A stretch of DNA of 64,000 nt, taken from assembly GCF_000147815.2 (NCBI RefSeq), contig NC_015957.1:930001-994000 (forward strand). Direction: 5' to 3'. Shown here piece by piece: positions 7,629-15,850 of the stretch. The notes beneath the pieces are model-generated. The model did not search any database. It saw nothing but the letters and a program-made list of their open reading frames with translations, and had not been told where the DNA came from. The stretch's first letter is position 1. Every line of letters starts with the position of its first letter. Position numbers and translations under genes: made by a program. Source of the DNA: Streptomyces violaceusniger Tu 4113 (GTDB lineage Bacteria; Actinomycetota; Actinomycetes; Streptomycetales; Streptomycetaceae).

Positions 7629-9158
7629 ATGGCTGGGCTGACGCATGAGCATGTGCGGGTGGCGGTGATCGGGGCCGGATTCGGCGGTCTGGGAGCGGCG
7701 GTGCGGCTGCGCCGCGCGGGCATCACGGACTTCGTGGTCCTGGAGCGGGCGGAGGCGGTCGGCGGGGCCTGGCGGGACAACACCTATCCGGGGTGTGCCT
7801 GCGATGTCCCGTCGCATCTGTATTCGTTCTCCTTCGCGCCCAACCCCGACTGGCCCCGGAACTTCTCCGGCCAGCCGCATATCCGCGCGTATCTGGAGCG
7901 GGTCGCCGATACCTTCGGGCTGCGGCCGCACCTCCGCTTCGGCGCCGAAGTGCGGTCCCTGCGCTGGGACTCCGCGGCGGTGCACTGGGAGGTGGAGACG
8001 GTGCGGGGCTCGCTGACCGCCGATGTCGTGGTCAGCGCCACCGGTCCGCTCGCCGACCCCCGGATCCCGGATATTCCCGGGCTCGACGGCTTCCCCGGCG
8101 CCGTCTTCCACTCCGCGCGCTGGGACCACACCGCCGATCTGCGCGGCAAGCGCGTGGCGATGATCGGCACCGGCGCCTCGGCCATACAGATCGTCCCCGC
8201 CATCCAGCGCGAGGTCGGCCGGCTCACCCTCTTCCAGCGCACCCCGCCCTGGGTGCTGCCGCGGATGGACCGCCGGATCAGCGGCCTGGAGCGATGGCTG
8301 CACTCGAGGGTCCCGGCCACCCGGGCGCTGCGCCGCGGAGTGCTGTGGGGCATCCGGGAGCTGCAGGTGGGTGCCTTCACCAAGCGGCCGGGCGAGATGC
8401 GGTTCGTCGAGCGGCTGGCCGGTGCGCATATGCGACGGGCCATCAAGGACCCGGCGCGGCGGGCGGCGCTGACCCCGGACTACCGCATCGGCTGCAAGCG
8501 CATCCTGCTCTCCAACGACTACTATCCGGCGCTCGCCCAGCCGCATGTGGACGTGGTTCCGGCCGGGCTGAAGGAGGTGCGCGGCGCCACCCTCGTCGGT
8601 GCCGACGGCTCCGAGACCGAGGCCGACGCGATCATCTTCGGCACCGGCTTCCATGTGACCGACGTCCCCATAGCGCAGCGGGTGACCGGGGTGCGCGGGA
8701 CGACGCTCGCGGAGGAGTGGAAGGGCGGGATGGAGGCGCTGCGCGGCACCAGCCCGGCCGGCTTCCCCAACTTCCTGACCATCATCGGGCCCAACACGGG
8801 CCTCGGGAACAGCTCGATGATCCTCGTCATAGAGGCGCAGCTCGCCTATATGGCCGACTATCTGCGCCAGTTGGACACCCTGGGCGGCAAGGTCGCGCTG
8901 GACGCCCGGCCGTCCGCGGTGCGCGCCTACACGGACATGATTCAGGAACGGATGCGGCGCACGGTGTGGAACACCGGCGGTTGCGACAGCTGGTACCTCG
9001 ACAACGGCCGCAACACCACCCTGTGGCCCGGGACGACCAGCGAGCTGCGCAAGGTCACCCGGCGCGTGGACCTCGCCGAGTACACGGTGCTACGGCCGCA
9101 CACCGGGCCCGTCAAGGCCACGGTGTCCACGGCGGGTGCGGGGAGGGGATCGCGGTGA
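7629..9158 (+). CDS. Baeyer-Villiger-type flavin-containing monooxygenase
   Basis: 509 residues. An N-terminal FAD Rossmann motif (VAVIGAGFGGLGAAV), the Baeyer-Villiger fingerprint FxGxxxHxxxW read here as FPGAVFHSARW-D, and a second NADPH Rossmann motif (VAMIGTGASAIQ) mark a type I enzyme that inserts oxygen next to a ketone using NADPH and O2. The start at 7629 is chosen for its GGGAGG ribosome site seven bases upstream; an in-frame GTG at 7578 lacks one. First gene of a three-gene operon: the hydrolase starts inside its stop codon. The pairing suggests ketone to ester to alcohol/acid processing; the substrate is unknown. Confidence 0.92.
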   Translation: MAGLTHEHVRVAVIGAGFGGLGAAVRLRRAGITDFVVLERAEAVGGAWRDNTYPGCACDVPSHLYSFSFAPNPDWPRNFSGQPHIRAYLERVADTFGLRPHLRFGAEVRSLRWDSAAVHWEVETVRGSLTADVVVSATGPLADPRIPDIPGLDGFPGAVFHSARWDHTADLRGKRVAMIGTGASAIQIVPAIQREVGRLTLFQRTPPWVLPRMDRRISGLERWLHSRVPATRALRRGVLWGIRELQVGAFTKRPGEMRFVERLAGAHMRRAIKDPARRAALTPDYRIGCKRILLSNDYYPALAQPHVDVVPAGLKEVRGATLVGADGSETEADAIIFGTGFHVTDVPIAQRVTGVRGTTLAEEWKGGMEALRGTSPAGFPNFLTIIGPNTGLGNSSMILVIEAQLAYMADYLRQLDTLGGKVALDARPSAVRAYTDMIQERMRRTVWNTGGCDSWYLDNGRNTTLWPGTTSELRKVTRRVDLAEYTVLRPHTGPVKATVSTAGAGRGSR

Positions 9159-10105
9159 GGCGGCTTCCTTCCCCGACCGTCGGGCCGTACGCCCCGCCCG
9201 TCCCGGAGAGCGAGTTGACGGTCGTCTCGGCCGACGGGAGCCGGCTCCACACGGAGCTGCACGGCCCCGAGGACGCCCCGGCGGTCCTGCTCGCGCACGG
9301 CTGGGTCTGCTCCACGGCCTTCTGGGCGCCGGTGGTGCGCGCCCTCTCGGCCGACCACCGGGTGATCGTCTACGACCAGCGCGGCCATGGCCGCAGCCCG
9401 GCCCCGGGGCCCGGCGGCTACAGCACCCACGCCCTGGCCGACGACCTGGTGGCGGTGCTGGAAGCGACCCTTCCGCCCGGTCGGCGGGCCGTGCTGGCGG
9501 GCCACTCCATGGGCGGGATGACGCTGATGGCCGCGGCCGACCGCCTCGCGCTGCGCGAGCGCGCGGCCGCCGTGGTGCTGTGCAGCACGGGCGCCTCGCG
9601 GCTGGTGGACCGGTCGCGGGTGGTGCCGCTGCGCTCCCCGCGGGCACGGGCGCGGGTGCACCGCGTGCTCCTCGGCTCACGCGCCCCCCTGGGCCCGGTC
9701 ACCCCGCTCGCCAAGCGGCTGGTGCGCTACGTCACGATGGGCCCCGGCGCCGACCCGGCCGCGGTGGACATGTGCGCGCGGATCCTGCACGCCTGCCCCC
9801 GCGCCGTACGCGGCGGATGGGGCCGCGTCCTGCTCGACCTCGAACTGGAGGCGAGCATCGGCGAGCTGACCCTGCCCACGGCCGTCATCGTCGGCACCGC
9901 CGACCGGCTCACCCCGCCCGAGCACGCCGACGCCCTGGCCGCCGCGCTGCCGCACTGCACCGGCCTCATCGAGCTCCCGGGGCTCGGCCATATGACCCCG
10001 GTGGAGGACCCCGAGGCGGTCACCGGAGTGATCCGCGGCCTGGTCGAGGAGTTCGGGACGTCCCACCCCACAACAGCGGTTGAAGCGAAGGAGCAGACGA
10101 CATGA
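9155..10105 (+). CDS. Alpha/beta-hydrolase (probable esterase)
   Basis: 316 residues with the alpha/beta-hydrolase fold: LAHGWVCSTAFW oxyanion region, YDQRGHGRS, nucleophile elbow GHSMGG with Ser118, a later Asp in VGTADRLTPP and the catalytic His in GLGHMTP. The GTG start overlaps the monooxygenase stop (GTGA) and has a GGGGAGGGG ribosome site inside the preceding gene. A hydrolase directly coupled to a Baeyer-Villiger enzyme plausibly cleaves the ester product; this is inference from context. Confidence 0.9.
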   Translation: MRRLPSPTVGPYAPPVPESELTVVSADGSRLHTELHGPEDAPAVLLAHGWVCSTAFWAPVVRALSADHRVIVYDQRGHGRSPAPGPGGYSTHALADDLVAVLEATLPPGRRAVLAGHSMGGMTLMAAADRLALRERAAAVVLCSTGASRLVDRSRVVPLRSPRARARVHRVLLGSRAPLGPVTPLAKRLVRYVTMGPGADPAAVDMCARILHACPRAVRGGWGRVLLDLELEASIGELTLPTAVIVGTADRLTPPEHADALAAALPHCTGLIELPGLGHMTPVEDPEAVTGVIRGLVEEFGTSHPTTAVEAKEQTT

Positions 10106-11010
10106 GTGCGCGCAGGAGCCTTGAGGGCCAGGTCGCGGTGGTGACGGGCGCGGCGCGGGGTGTCGGCGAGCTGCTCGCGCGCAAGCTCTCCGCCCGCGGT
10201 GCGAAGGTCGCGCTGGTGGGCCTGGAGCCCGAGGAGCTGAAGCGGGTCTCGAAGCGGCTGCCGACCGACTCCGCCCACTGGCATGCCGATGTCACCGATG
10301 CCGAGGCGATGGCACGGGTGGCGGGGGAGGTCGTGGAGCGGTTCGGCGCGGTGGACATCGTCTGTGCCAACGCGGGCGTGGCCCAGGCCGGTCCGTTCCT
10401 CGACTCCGACGAGACGGCCTGGCGCCGGGTGATCGAGGTCAATCTGCTGGGCAGCGTCACCACGGCCCGTGCCTTCCTGCCCGCGCTGATCGCGAGCCGC
10501 GGCTATCTGCTGCAGATCGCCTCGCTCGCCGCGCTCGCGCCCGCGCCCATGATGACGGCGTACTGCGCGTCCAAGTCGGGAGTCGAGGCGTTCGCCCACA
10601 GTCTGCGGGCCGAGGTGGGCCACCGTGGGGTGCGGGTCGGCGTGGGCTATCTGAGCTGGACGGACACCGATATGGTGCGCGGCGCCGACCAGGACGAGGT
10701 GATGCGTGAGCTGCGGCAGCGGCTGCCCTGGCCCGCGGGCCGCACCTATCCGCTGGGCCCGGCGGTGGACCGGCTGGTGGCAGGCATCGAGCGCCGGTCG
10801 GCGCATGTGTACGCGCAGTGGTGGCTGCGCGGTATGCAGTCGGTGCGCGGCTATCTGCCCGCGTTCATCCACGCCGTGGGGCGGCGCGAGATGCGCCGCG
10901 CCGAACCGCGGCTGGCGGCGACCCGGGAGGGGCGGGGCGGTCGTCTGCTGGGCGAGGGCGGCGCGGCGGACGAGAAGGCGCGCACGGCAGACACGGAGCG
11001 TTACCAGTAA
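10102..11010 (+). CDS. Short-chain dehydrogenase/reductase (SDR)
   Basis: 302 residues of the classical SDR fold: the nucleotide-binding TGAARGVG, a CANAGVAQ strand, IEVNLLGSV, catalytic Ser in LLQIASLAALAP, and YCASK as the active-site YxxxK. It has a C-terminal extension of ~60 residues, with RGYLPAFIHAVGRREMRR resembling membrane-associated SDRs. The ATG overlaps the hydrolase stop (ATGA). Third and last gene of the operon; it could feed the monooxygenase by oxidising an alcohol to a ketone. Confidence 0.9.
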   Translation: MSARRSLEGQVAVVTGAARGVGELLARKLSARGAKVALVGLEPEELKRVSKRLPTDSAHWHADVTDAEAMARVAGEVVERFGAVDIVCANAGVAQAGPFLDSDETAWRRVIEVNLLGSVTTARAFLPALIASRGYLLQIASLAALAPAPMMTAYCASKSGVEAFAHSLRAEVGHRGVRVGVGYLSWTDTDMVRGADQDEVMRELRQRLPWPAGRTYPLGPAVDRLVAGIERRSAHVYAQWWLRGMQSVRGYLPAFIHAVGRREMRRAEPRLAATREGRGGRLLGEGGAADEKARTADTERYQ

Positions 11011-11091
11011 CGCTCCGTCAACCGCGCTGACCTGCGCTTTCTTCGACTCCTCCGATCCGGAATGCGGAGAAAGTCGGCACATGTAACTCTT

Positions 11092-11103
11092 GTCGGGCCC
11101 GAC
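11092..11103. promoter_or_regulatory. 12-bp palindrome before the small hydrophilic gene
   Basis: GTCGGGCCCGAC is a perfect dyad 27 bases ahead of the next ATG, just upstream of the GAGGAG ribosome site. It may be an operator or a short RNA hairpin; no regulator is evident. Confidence 0.3.
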
Positions 11104-11129
11104 GCCATTCACCCGATGAGGAGTGACAC

Positions 11130-11450
11130 ATGGGCCCCAAGGACCAGCCGAACGACAAGGGTCAGCAGGCCAAGCGGAAGCCGCAGGGCGGGCGGAGCCA
11201 GGAGCCGCGGCGCGGCCAGCAGCCTGGTGAGCGCATGCAGTCCGGTGAGCGCATGCAGTCCGGCGAGCGGATGCAGTCCGGTGAGCGTATGGAGGAGCGC
11301 TCCCGCCGGGAGCCGGGGCAGGAGCAGCGCCGTGGCCAGCAGGACCGGCCGGAGGCCCGCGGGCAGTCCGAGCAGATGAGCCGTGAGCGCCGTCAGCCGG
11401 GCATGGGCGACGAGGAGACGATGGACCAGGAGCCCTTCGAAGAGATGTGA
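11130..11450 (+). CDS. Small hydrophilic repeat protein, unknown function
   Basis: 106 residues, almost devoid of hydrophobic amino acids and rich in Gln, Arg, Glu, Gly and Pro, with no Cys or predicted helix bundle; probably intrinsically disordered. Residues ~33-56 are four tandem copies of GERMQS-like hexapeptides. A GAGGAG ribosome site lies nine bases before the ATG and a hairpin follows the gene, so it looks expressed. The composition recalls stress-related hydrophilins, but I cannot assign a family. Confidence 0.7.
   Translation: MGPKDQPNDKGQQAKRKPQGGRSQEPRRGQQPGERMQSGERMQSGERMQSGERMEERSRREPGQEQRRGQQDRPEARGQSEQMSRERRQPGMGDEETMDQEPFEEM
11226..11297 (+). repeat. Four tandem 18-bp repeats inside the small hydrophilic gene
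   Basis: Units of the form GGTGAGCGCATGCAGTCC: copies 1 and 2 (11226-11261) are identical, copy 3 differs at two bases, and copy 4 diverges at its 3' end. In-frame, each encodes GERMQS. The identical copies suggest recent slippage or unequal crossing-over. Confidence 0.9.
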
Positions 11451-11466
11451 CGGGGCCAGGGCGGGA

Positions 11467-11504
11467 GGGGCGCATCCCCATGGGCGACCATGGGAATGCG
11501 CCCC
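11467..11504 (+). terminator. Hairpin terminator after the small hydrophilic gene
   Basis: GGGGCGCATCCCCATGG (11467-11483) pairs with CCATGGGAATGCGCCCC (11488-11504) around GCGA with one mismatch. No T run follows, which is usual for Streptomyces terminators. Confidence 0.7.
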
Positions 11505-11595
11505 TGCGCTTGCCCCTGCGCCTGTCTGCGCCCGGCGCCGCTCCTGCCCCGGCCTCCCGGCGGAAGCGTCCTGCCCGGCCTCCCGACGGAAGCGC

Positions 11596-14500
11596 TCACT
11601 TCCCCTTGCGGGGCGGCTTGCTTCCCTTGCGCGAGGACTTGCTTCCCTTCCGAGACGGCTTACTTCCCCCGCGCGGCGGCAGTTGGGGACGGCGCAGATC
11701 GGGGACGTCCGAGTAGTCCGGCGGGGTCGCGGCCGGATGCCGCTCCAGCAGATCGAGCGCCGTACGGACGGCGACCCCGAGCTGCGGAGCGCGGCCCTCC
11801 GCCCAGTCCACGGGGGAGCGCGGCGCCTCGATGTCCGGCTCCACACCGTGGTTCTCCACGCCCCAGCCGTAGGCGTCGAACCACGCGGCGTTCATCGGCA
11901 CCGTGATCGAGGTGCCGTCGCCGAGGCGGTGACGGCCGGTCATCCCGACCACCCCGCCCCAGGTGCGCAGCCCCACCACCGGGCCGATGCCCTGGATCTT
12001 GAAGGCCGCGGTGATCATGTCGCCGTCGGAGGAGGTCGCCTCGTCGGCGACCGCGACGATCGGCCCGCGCGGCGCGTTGCTGGAGTACGACACGGGCTGG
12101 GCGTTGCGGGTGAGGTCCCAGCCCATGACCTTGCGGGTGAGCTTCTCCACCACCAGCTCGCTGATGTTGCCGCCCGCGTTGCCCCGGACGTCCACGATCA
12201 GCGCGGGCAGCGACATCTCGCGGCGCAGATCGCGGTTGAACTGCGCCCAGCCGGAGCCGCCCATGTCGGGGATGTGGAGATAGCCGCACCGCCCGCCGCT
12301 CAACTCCCGTACCACGGCCCGGCGCTGGGCGACCCAGTCCTGGTAGCGCAGCGGCCGGTCGTCGATCAGCGGGCAGACCGCGACCCGGCGCGCCGGTCCC
12401 TCACCGTCCGGCGGCTCGAAGGTCAGCTCCACCGTCGTGCCGCCCGCGGCCGTCAGCAGCGGGAACGGACCGGCCACCGGGTCCACCGGGCGCCCGTCGA
12501 CATGGGTGAGGACGGCGCCGTCCCGGATGCCCAGACCGGCCAGCGGCGAGCGGGCCCGGGAGTCGGAGGACTCACCGGGCAGGATGCGGGCCACCGCCCA
12601 CCGGCCGTCCTTGGTCCGGGTGAGGTTGGCGCCGAGGAGTCCCATGGGGCGCTGGTAGTGGGGCGGGCCCTCGTTGCGGCGTGCGGCGGCGACGTAGGCG
12701 TGCGAGGTGCCCAGCTCGCCGAGGGTCTCGCGGAGCAGATCGGCGAACTCCTCGGGCGAGGCGACCCGTTCGATCAGCGGGCGGTACTGGTCGAGCACCC
12801 CGTCCCAGTCGACACCGCACATCCCCGGGTCCCAGAAGTAGTGCCGGGTGATGCGCCCGGCCTCGTCGTACGCCTGCCGCCACGCGGCCGCCGGATCGAC
12901 GGTGTGCTGGATCCGCCGCATGTCGAGGTGGACCGTGGAGTCGCTGTCGCCGGTCTCGGTGGCGGGCATCGCGCGCAGATCGCCGTCGTCGTAGGCCACC
13001 AGCCGGGTGCCGTCGCCGCTGACCGCGAACCAGTCCAGCTCACTGGTGAGTTCGGTCCGCTTGGCCTTCGCCAGGTCGAAGTGTTCCAGGGTGGGGCGGC
13101 TCGAGGTCTCGGCCGGGTTGGCGAACGTCTCGCCGAGCGCGCCCGAGATCGGCCAGCGCAGCCACACCAGTCCGCCGCCGCTGACCGGGTGCAGCGAGGA
13201 GTACTTGGACGCGGACACCGGGAAGGCCGTGACCCGGCTGGCCAGCCCCTCCACCTCGACCGTCACCGTGCCGTCGCCGTCGTCCCCGCTGTCGTCCGGG
13301 TCCAGCCCGCCCGCCGCCGGGCGCCCCTCGGGGGAGAGCGCGAACGGCGAGGGGGTGGCGGAGGACAGCGGTACGAGATAGGGGCGGCAGCCCAGCGGGA
13401 AGGAGAGGTCGCCGGTGTGCACGTCGTAGACCGGGTCGAAGCCGCGCCAGGAGAGGAAGGCGAGATAGCGGCCGTCGCTGGTGAAGACCGGCTCCTCGTC
13501 CTCGAACCGCCCATTGGTCACGTCCACTATGGTCCGGTCGGCCAGCCGCGCGATCTTGATCGAGCGCAGGGTGCGGCCTATCCCGGGGTGGGACCAGGCG
13601 AGCCATGCCGAGTCGGGGGAGAAGGCCAGGTCGCCCACCGGGCCGTTGTCCGACCGGATCAGCTCGGTGACCTCGCCGTCCCCGTCGGCGGAGGTGTCCA
13701 CCAGCAGCAGCCGCCCGTCGCCCGCGGCGACCGCGAGCAGGTCGCCGTCCGGCGAGGACTCCAGCTCATGCACCCGGCCCAGCAGCCCGGCGGCCAGCCG
13801 GCGCGGCTCGCCGGGGCCGCTGGCCCGGGGTAGCTGCGCGATCTCGATGGCGTCCTCGCCCTCCGCGTCGGTGAGGTACGCGACCCGGCCGGTCGAGCCC
13901 AGCATCACGGGCAGCCGCACCCGGACGCCCGGGCTGTCGGCGAGGGTGCGGGCGGGGCCGTCGCGGTGGGTGAGCCAGTACAGGCTGCCGCGGACGCACA
14001 CCGCGCTGGCCCGGCCCGTGGCGTCCACCGACAGCGAGTCGATATGCGAGGCGGCCGGCACCTGGTAGGGCCGCCGCCCGGTCCGCGCCCCGCCCAGCCG
14101 TACGTCCAGCTTGCGCGGCACGCCGTCCGGGCCCAGGTCGTCCACCAGCCACAGCTCGCCCGCGCACTGGTAGACGACGCGGGAGCCGTCGGTGGAGGCG
14201 TGGCGTGCGTAGAAGTCGGCGTGGTCGGTGTGGCGGCGCAGATCGGTGCCGTCGGGCAGACAGGAGTAGAGATTGCCGATGCCTTCGTGGTCGGAGAGGA
14301 AGGCGATCCGGCCGCCGACGAACATCGCCGCGTCCAGATGGCCGTTCAGCTCCTCCGCGAGCCGGGTGCCGTGCAGCCACAGCCGGCCCGTCGCACCGCC
14401 CCGGTAGCGCTTCCAGGTGGCGGGCTCATGCGGCGGCTTGCCGGTCAGCAGCAGGGTGCGGCGCTCGCCGTCGAGGTCGGCCACCGCGATATCGGCCACC

Positions 14501-14958
14501 GGCCCCCAGGGCAGCCGTCCGCCGGGGCTGCCGTCGGTGGGCAGGGTGTAGGCCCAGGAGAAGTGGGAGAACGGCTGCTCATGGGAGGAGACCGCGAGGA
14601 TCTGGGAGACGCCGTCCTGGTCCGGCGGGGTCCAGCCGCAGACCTGGGCGTCCGTACTGCCCCAGTAGGTCAGCCGGCGGGCCGGGCCGCCGGCCGCGGG
14701 GACGAGATAGATCTCCGGGTCCAGGCTGCGCCAGGTGGTGAACGCGATCTGGGAGCCGTCGGGGGAGAAGCGGGCAGGTCCGACACGCGTACGGTCCACG
14801 GTCAGCCGCCAGGCCCGCCCCGTGGGCCCGTCGGGGGCGGTCAGCGGGGCGACCCACAGATCGTCCTCGGCCGCGAAGCACAGCAAGTCGCCGTGCAGAT
14901 GCGGAAATCGCAGGTACGCCAGGTCGTCGTCGCTTCTGTAAGGCTCCACCCCACCCAT
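11596..14958 (-). CDS. Tricorn protease homologue (S41 family peptidase)
   Basis: 1120 residues, the normal length for bacterial tricorn. The N-terminal half is beta-propeller sequence with repeated SPDG/DG elements (FSPDGSQIAFTTW, SSPDGDLLAVAAGDG, FSPDSAWLAWS). A linker domain, a PDZ-like region (GLGIRDGAVLTHVDGRPVD) and the C-terminal serine-peptidase core with VADEATSSDGDMI (nucleophile near residue 977) follow. It degrades peptides in the cytosol downstream of the proteasome. The last ~25 residues are a basic tail of three GSKxxRK-type repeats, not a usual part of the family. Divergent from the TetR gene, sharing its operator region. Confidence 0.93.
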   Translation of the reverse strand: MGGVEPYRSDDDLAYLRFPHLHGDLLCFAAEDDLWVAPLTAPDGPTGRAWRLTVDRTRVGPARFSPDGSQIAFTTWRSLDPEIYLVPAAGGPARRLTYWGSTDAQVCGWTPPDQDGVSQILAVSSHEQPFSHFSWAYTLPTDGSPGGRLPWGPVADIAVADLDGERRTLLLTGKPPHEPATWKRYRGGATGRLWLHGTRLAEELNGHLDAAMFVGGRIAFLSDHEGIGNLYSCLPDGTDLRRHTDHADFYARHASTDGSRVVYQCAGELWLVDDLGPDGVPRKLDVRLGGARTGRRPYQVPAASHIDSLSVDATGRASAVCVRGSLYWLTHRDGPARTLADSPGVRVRLPVMLGSTGRVAYLTDAEGEDAIEIAQLPRASGPGEPRRLAAGLLGRVHELESSPDGDLLAVAAGDGRLLLVDTSADGDGEVTELIRSDNGPVGDLAFSPDSAWLAWSHPGIGRTLRSIKIARLADRTIVDVTNGRFEDEEPVFTSDGRYLAFLSWRGFDPVYDVHTGDLSFPLGCRPYLVPLSSATPSPFALSPEGRPAAGGLDPDDSGDDGDGTVTVEVEGLASRVTAFPVSASKYSSLHPVSGGGLVWLRWPISGALGETFANPAETSSRPTLEHFDLAKAKRTELTSELDWFAVSGDGTRLVAYDDGDLRAMPATETGDSDSTVHLDMRRIQHTVDPAAAWRQAYDEAGRITRHYFWDPGMCGVDWDGVLDQYRPLIERVASPEEFADLLRETLGELGTSHAYVAAARRNEGPPHYQRPMGLLGANLTRTKDGRWAVARILPGESSDSRARSPLAGLGIRDGAVLTHVDGRPVDPVAGPFPLLTAAGGTTVELTFEPPDGEGPARRVAVCPLIDDRPLRYQDWVAQRRAVVRELSGGRCGYLHIPDMGGSGWAQFNRDLRREMSLPALIVDVRGNAGGNISELVVEKLTRKVMGWDLTRNAQPVSYSSNAPRGPIVAVADEATSSDGDMITAAFKIQGIGPVVGLRTWGGVVGMTGRHRLGDGTSITVPMNAAWFDAYGWGVENHGVEPDIEAPRSPVDWAEGRAPQLGVAVRTALDLLERHPAATPPDYSDVPDLRRPQLPPRGGSKPSRKGSKSSRKGSKPPRKGK

Positions 14959-15011
14959 GTTTTCGAGCTACGCCATTTGGAGCAACTCGGTTCTGTGACC
15001 CAGACCACGAG

Positions 15012-15070
15012 CGAAACGGTGCTGTTTCGATAGTGCCGCGCTTATGCTGGCGGAGTACGAAACCGTTTCG
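15012..15070 (+). promoter_or_regulatory. Two TetR-type operator palindromes and -10 element
   Basis: Two dyads built from the same half-sites: CGAAAC-6 bp-GTTTCG at 15012-15029 and CGAAAC-C-GTTTCG at 15058-15070, centred about 44 bp apart (four helical turns). A -10-like TATGCT (15043-15048) lies between them. They precede the tetR gene and face the tricorn gene, so autoregulation and possible control of the divergent gene are likely. Confidence 0.65.
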
Positions 15071-15091
15071 TTCGGAGGGAGGCGACACGCC

Positions 15092-15709
15092 ATGCCGGCC
15101 ATGGACCAGGCAACGGAGGACCGGGACACCGCCCGGGTGCGTCGCAGCCGACTCTCCCCCGAGCGCGAGCGGGAGTTGTACGAGGCGGTGGTGGAGCTGC
15201 TCGGCGAGGTGGGGTACGACGGTCTGACGATGGACGCCGTCGCGACCCGTACGCACTCCAGCAAGGCCACCCTCTACCGCCAGTGGAAAGGCAAGCCGCA
15301 ACTGGTCGCGACCGCGCTGCGGCACACCAAGCCCGTTCTGCTCGAGGGTGTCGACACCGGAACGCTCCGCGGGGATCTGCAGGAGATCGTGCGGTGCTCG
15401 GAGAGCGCCCGGGAGCGGGACGCCGCGCTGATGAGGGGACTCGCCCACGCAAGCCACGACAACCCGGACCTTCATGAGGCCCTGCGAGAGTTGTTGATCT
15501 ATCCCGAGATCGACGCGCTCAACGCGCTGCTGAGGCGCGCCGTCGACCGCGGCGAAATCGCCCCGGACCGGCCCGCCTTGAACTTCGTCGTGCACATGGT
15601 GTGCGGCGCGTTCATCGCCCGACCGCTCGTCGACGGTCAGCAGCCGGACCAGACGTATCTCCTGGAGTACATCGACGCCGTGATCCTCCCCGCGCTCGGC
15701 GCCGCGTAG
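15092..15709 (+). CDS. TetR-family transcriptional regulator
   Basis: 205 residues. The N-terminal HTH reads LYEAVVELLGEVGYDGLTMDAVATRTHSSKATLYRQWKGK, a typical TetR DNA-binding domain, followed by an alpha-helical ligand domain with the conserved C-terminal segment VHMVCGAFIARPLVDG. The ATG at 15092 has a strong GGAGGGAGG ribosome site; an in-frame ATG at 15044 overlaps the promoter -10 and is unlikely. It precedes the MMPL exporter in the same direction, the classic repressor-efflux arrangement. Confidence 0.9.
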   Translation: MPAMDQATEDRDTARVRRSRLSPERERELYEAVVELLGEVGYDGLTMDAVATRTHSSKATLYRQWKGKPQLVATALRHTKPVLLEGVDTGTLRGDLQEIVRCSESARERDAALMRGLAHASHDNPDLHEALRELLIYPEIDALNALLRRAVDRGEIAPDRPALNFVVHMVCGAFIARPLVDGQQPDQTYLLEYIDAVILPALGAA

Positions 15710-15850
15710 CCCTTCTCTCACTTCCCCCTCCCCCTTCCCCCCTCCCCTCCGCACAACCACATAAGGCCCCGACCGGCGCGCCGCTCTCGTCGCCGGCTCG
15801 GTCACCCATCCCTGCCCAGTGCCATCCAACCGACGGGAGCACCTCTTCTC

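Noticed and set aside
11383..13833. An 816-codon plus-strand frame opposite the tricorn gene
   Set aside because: Antisense shadow; the translation lacks domains while the minus strand encodes a full tricorn protease.
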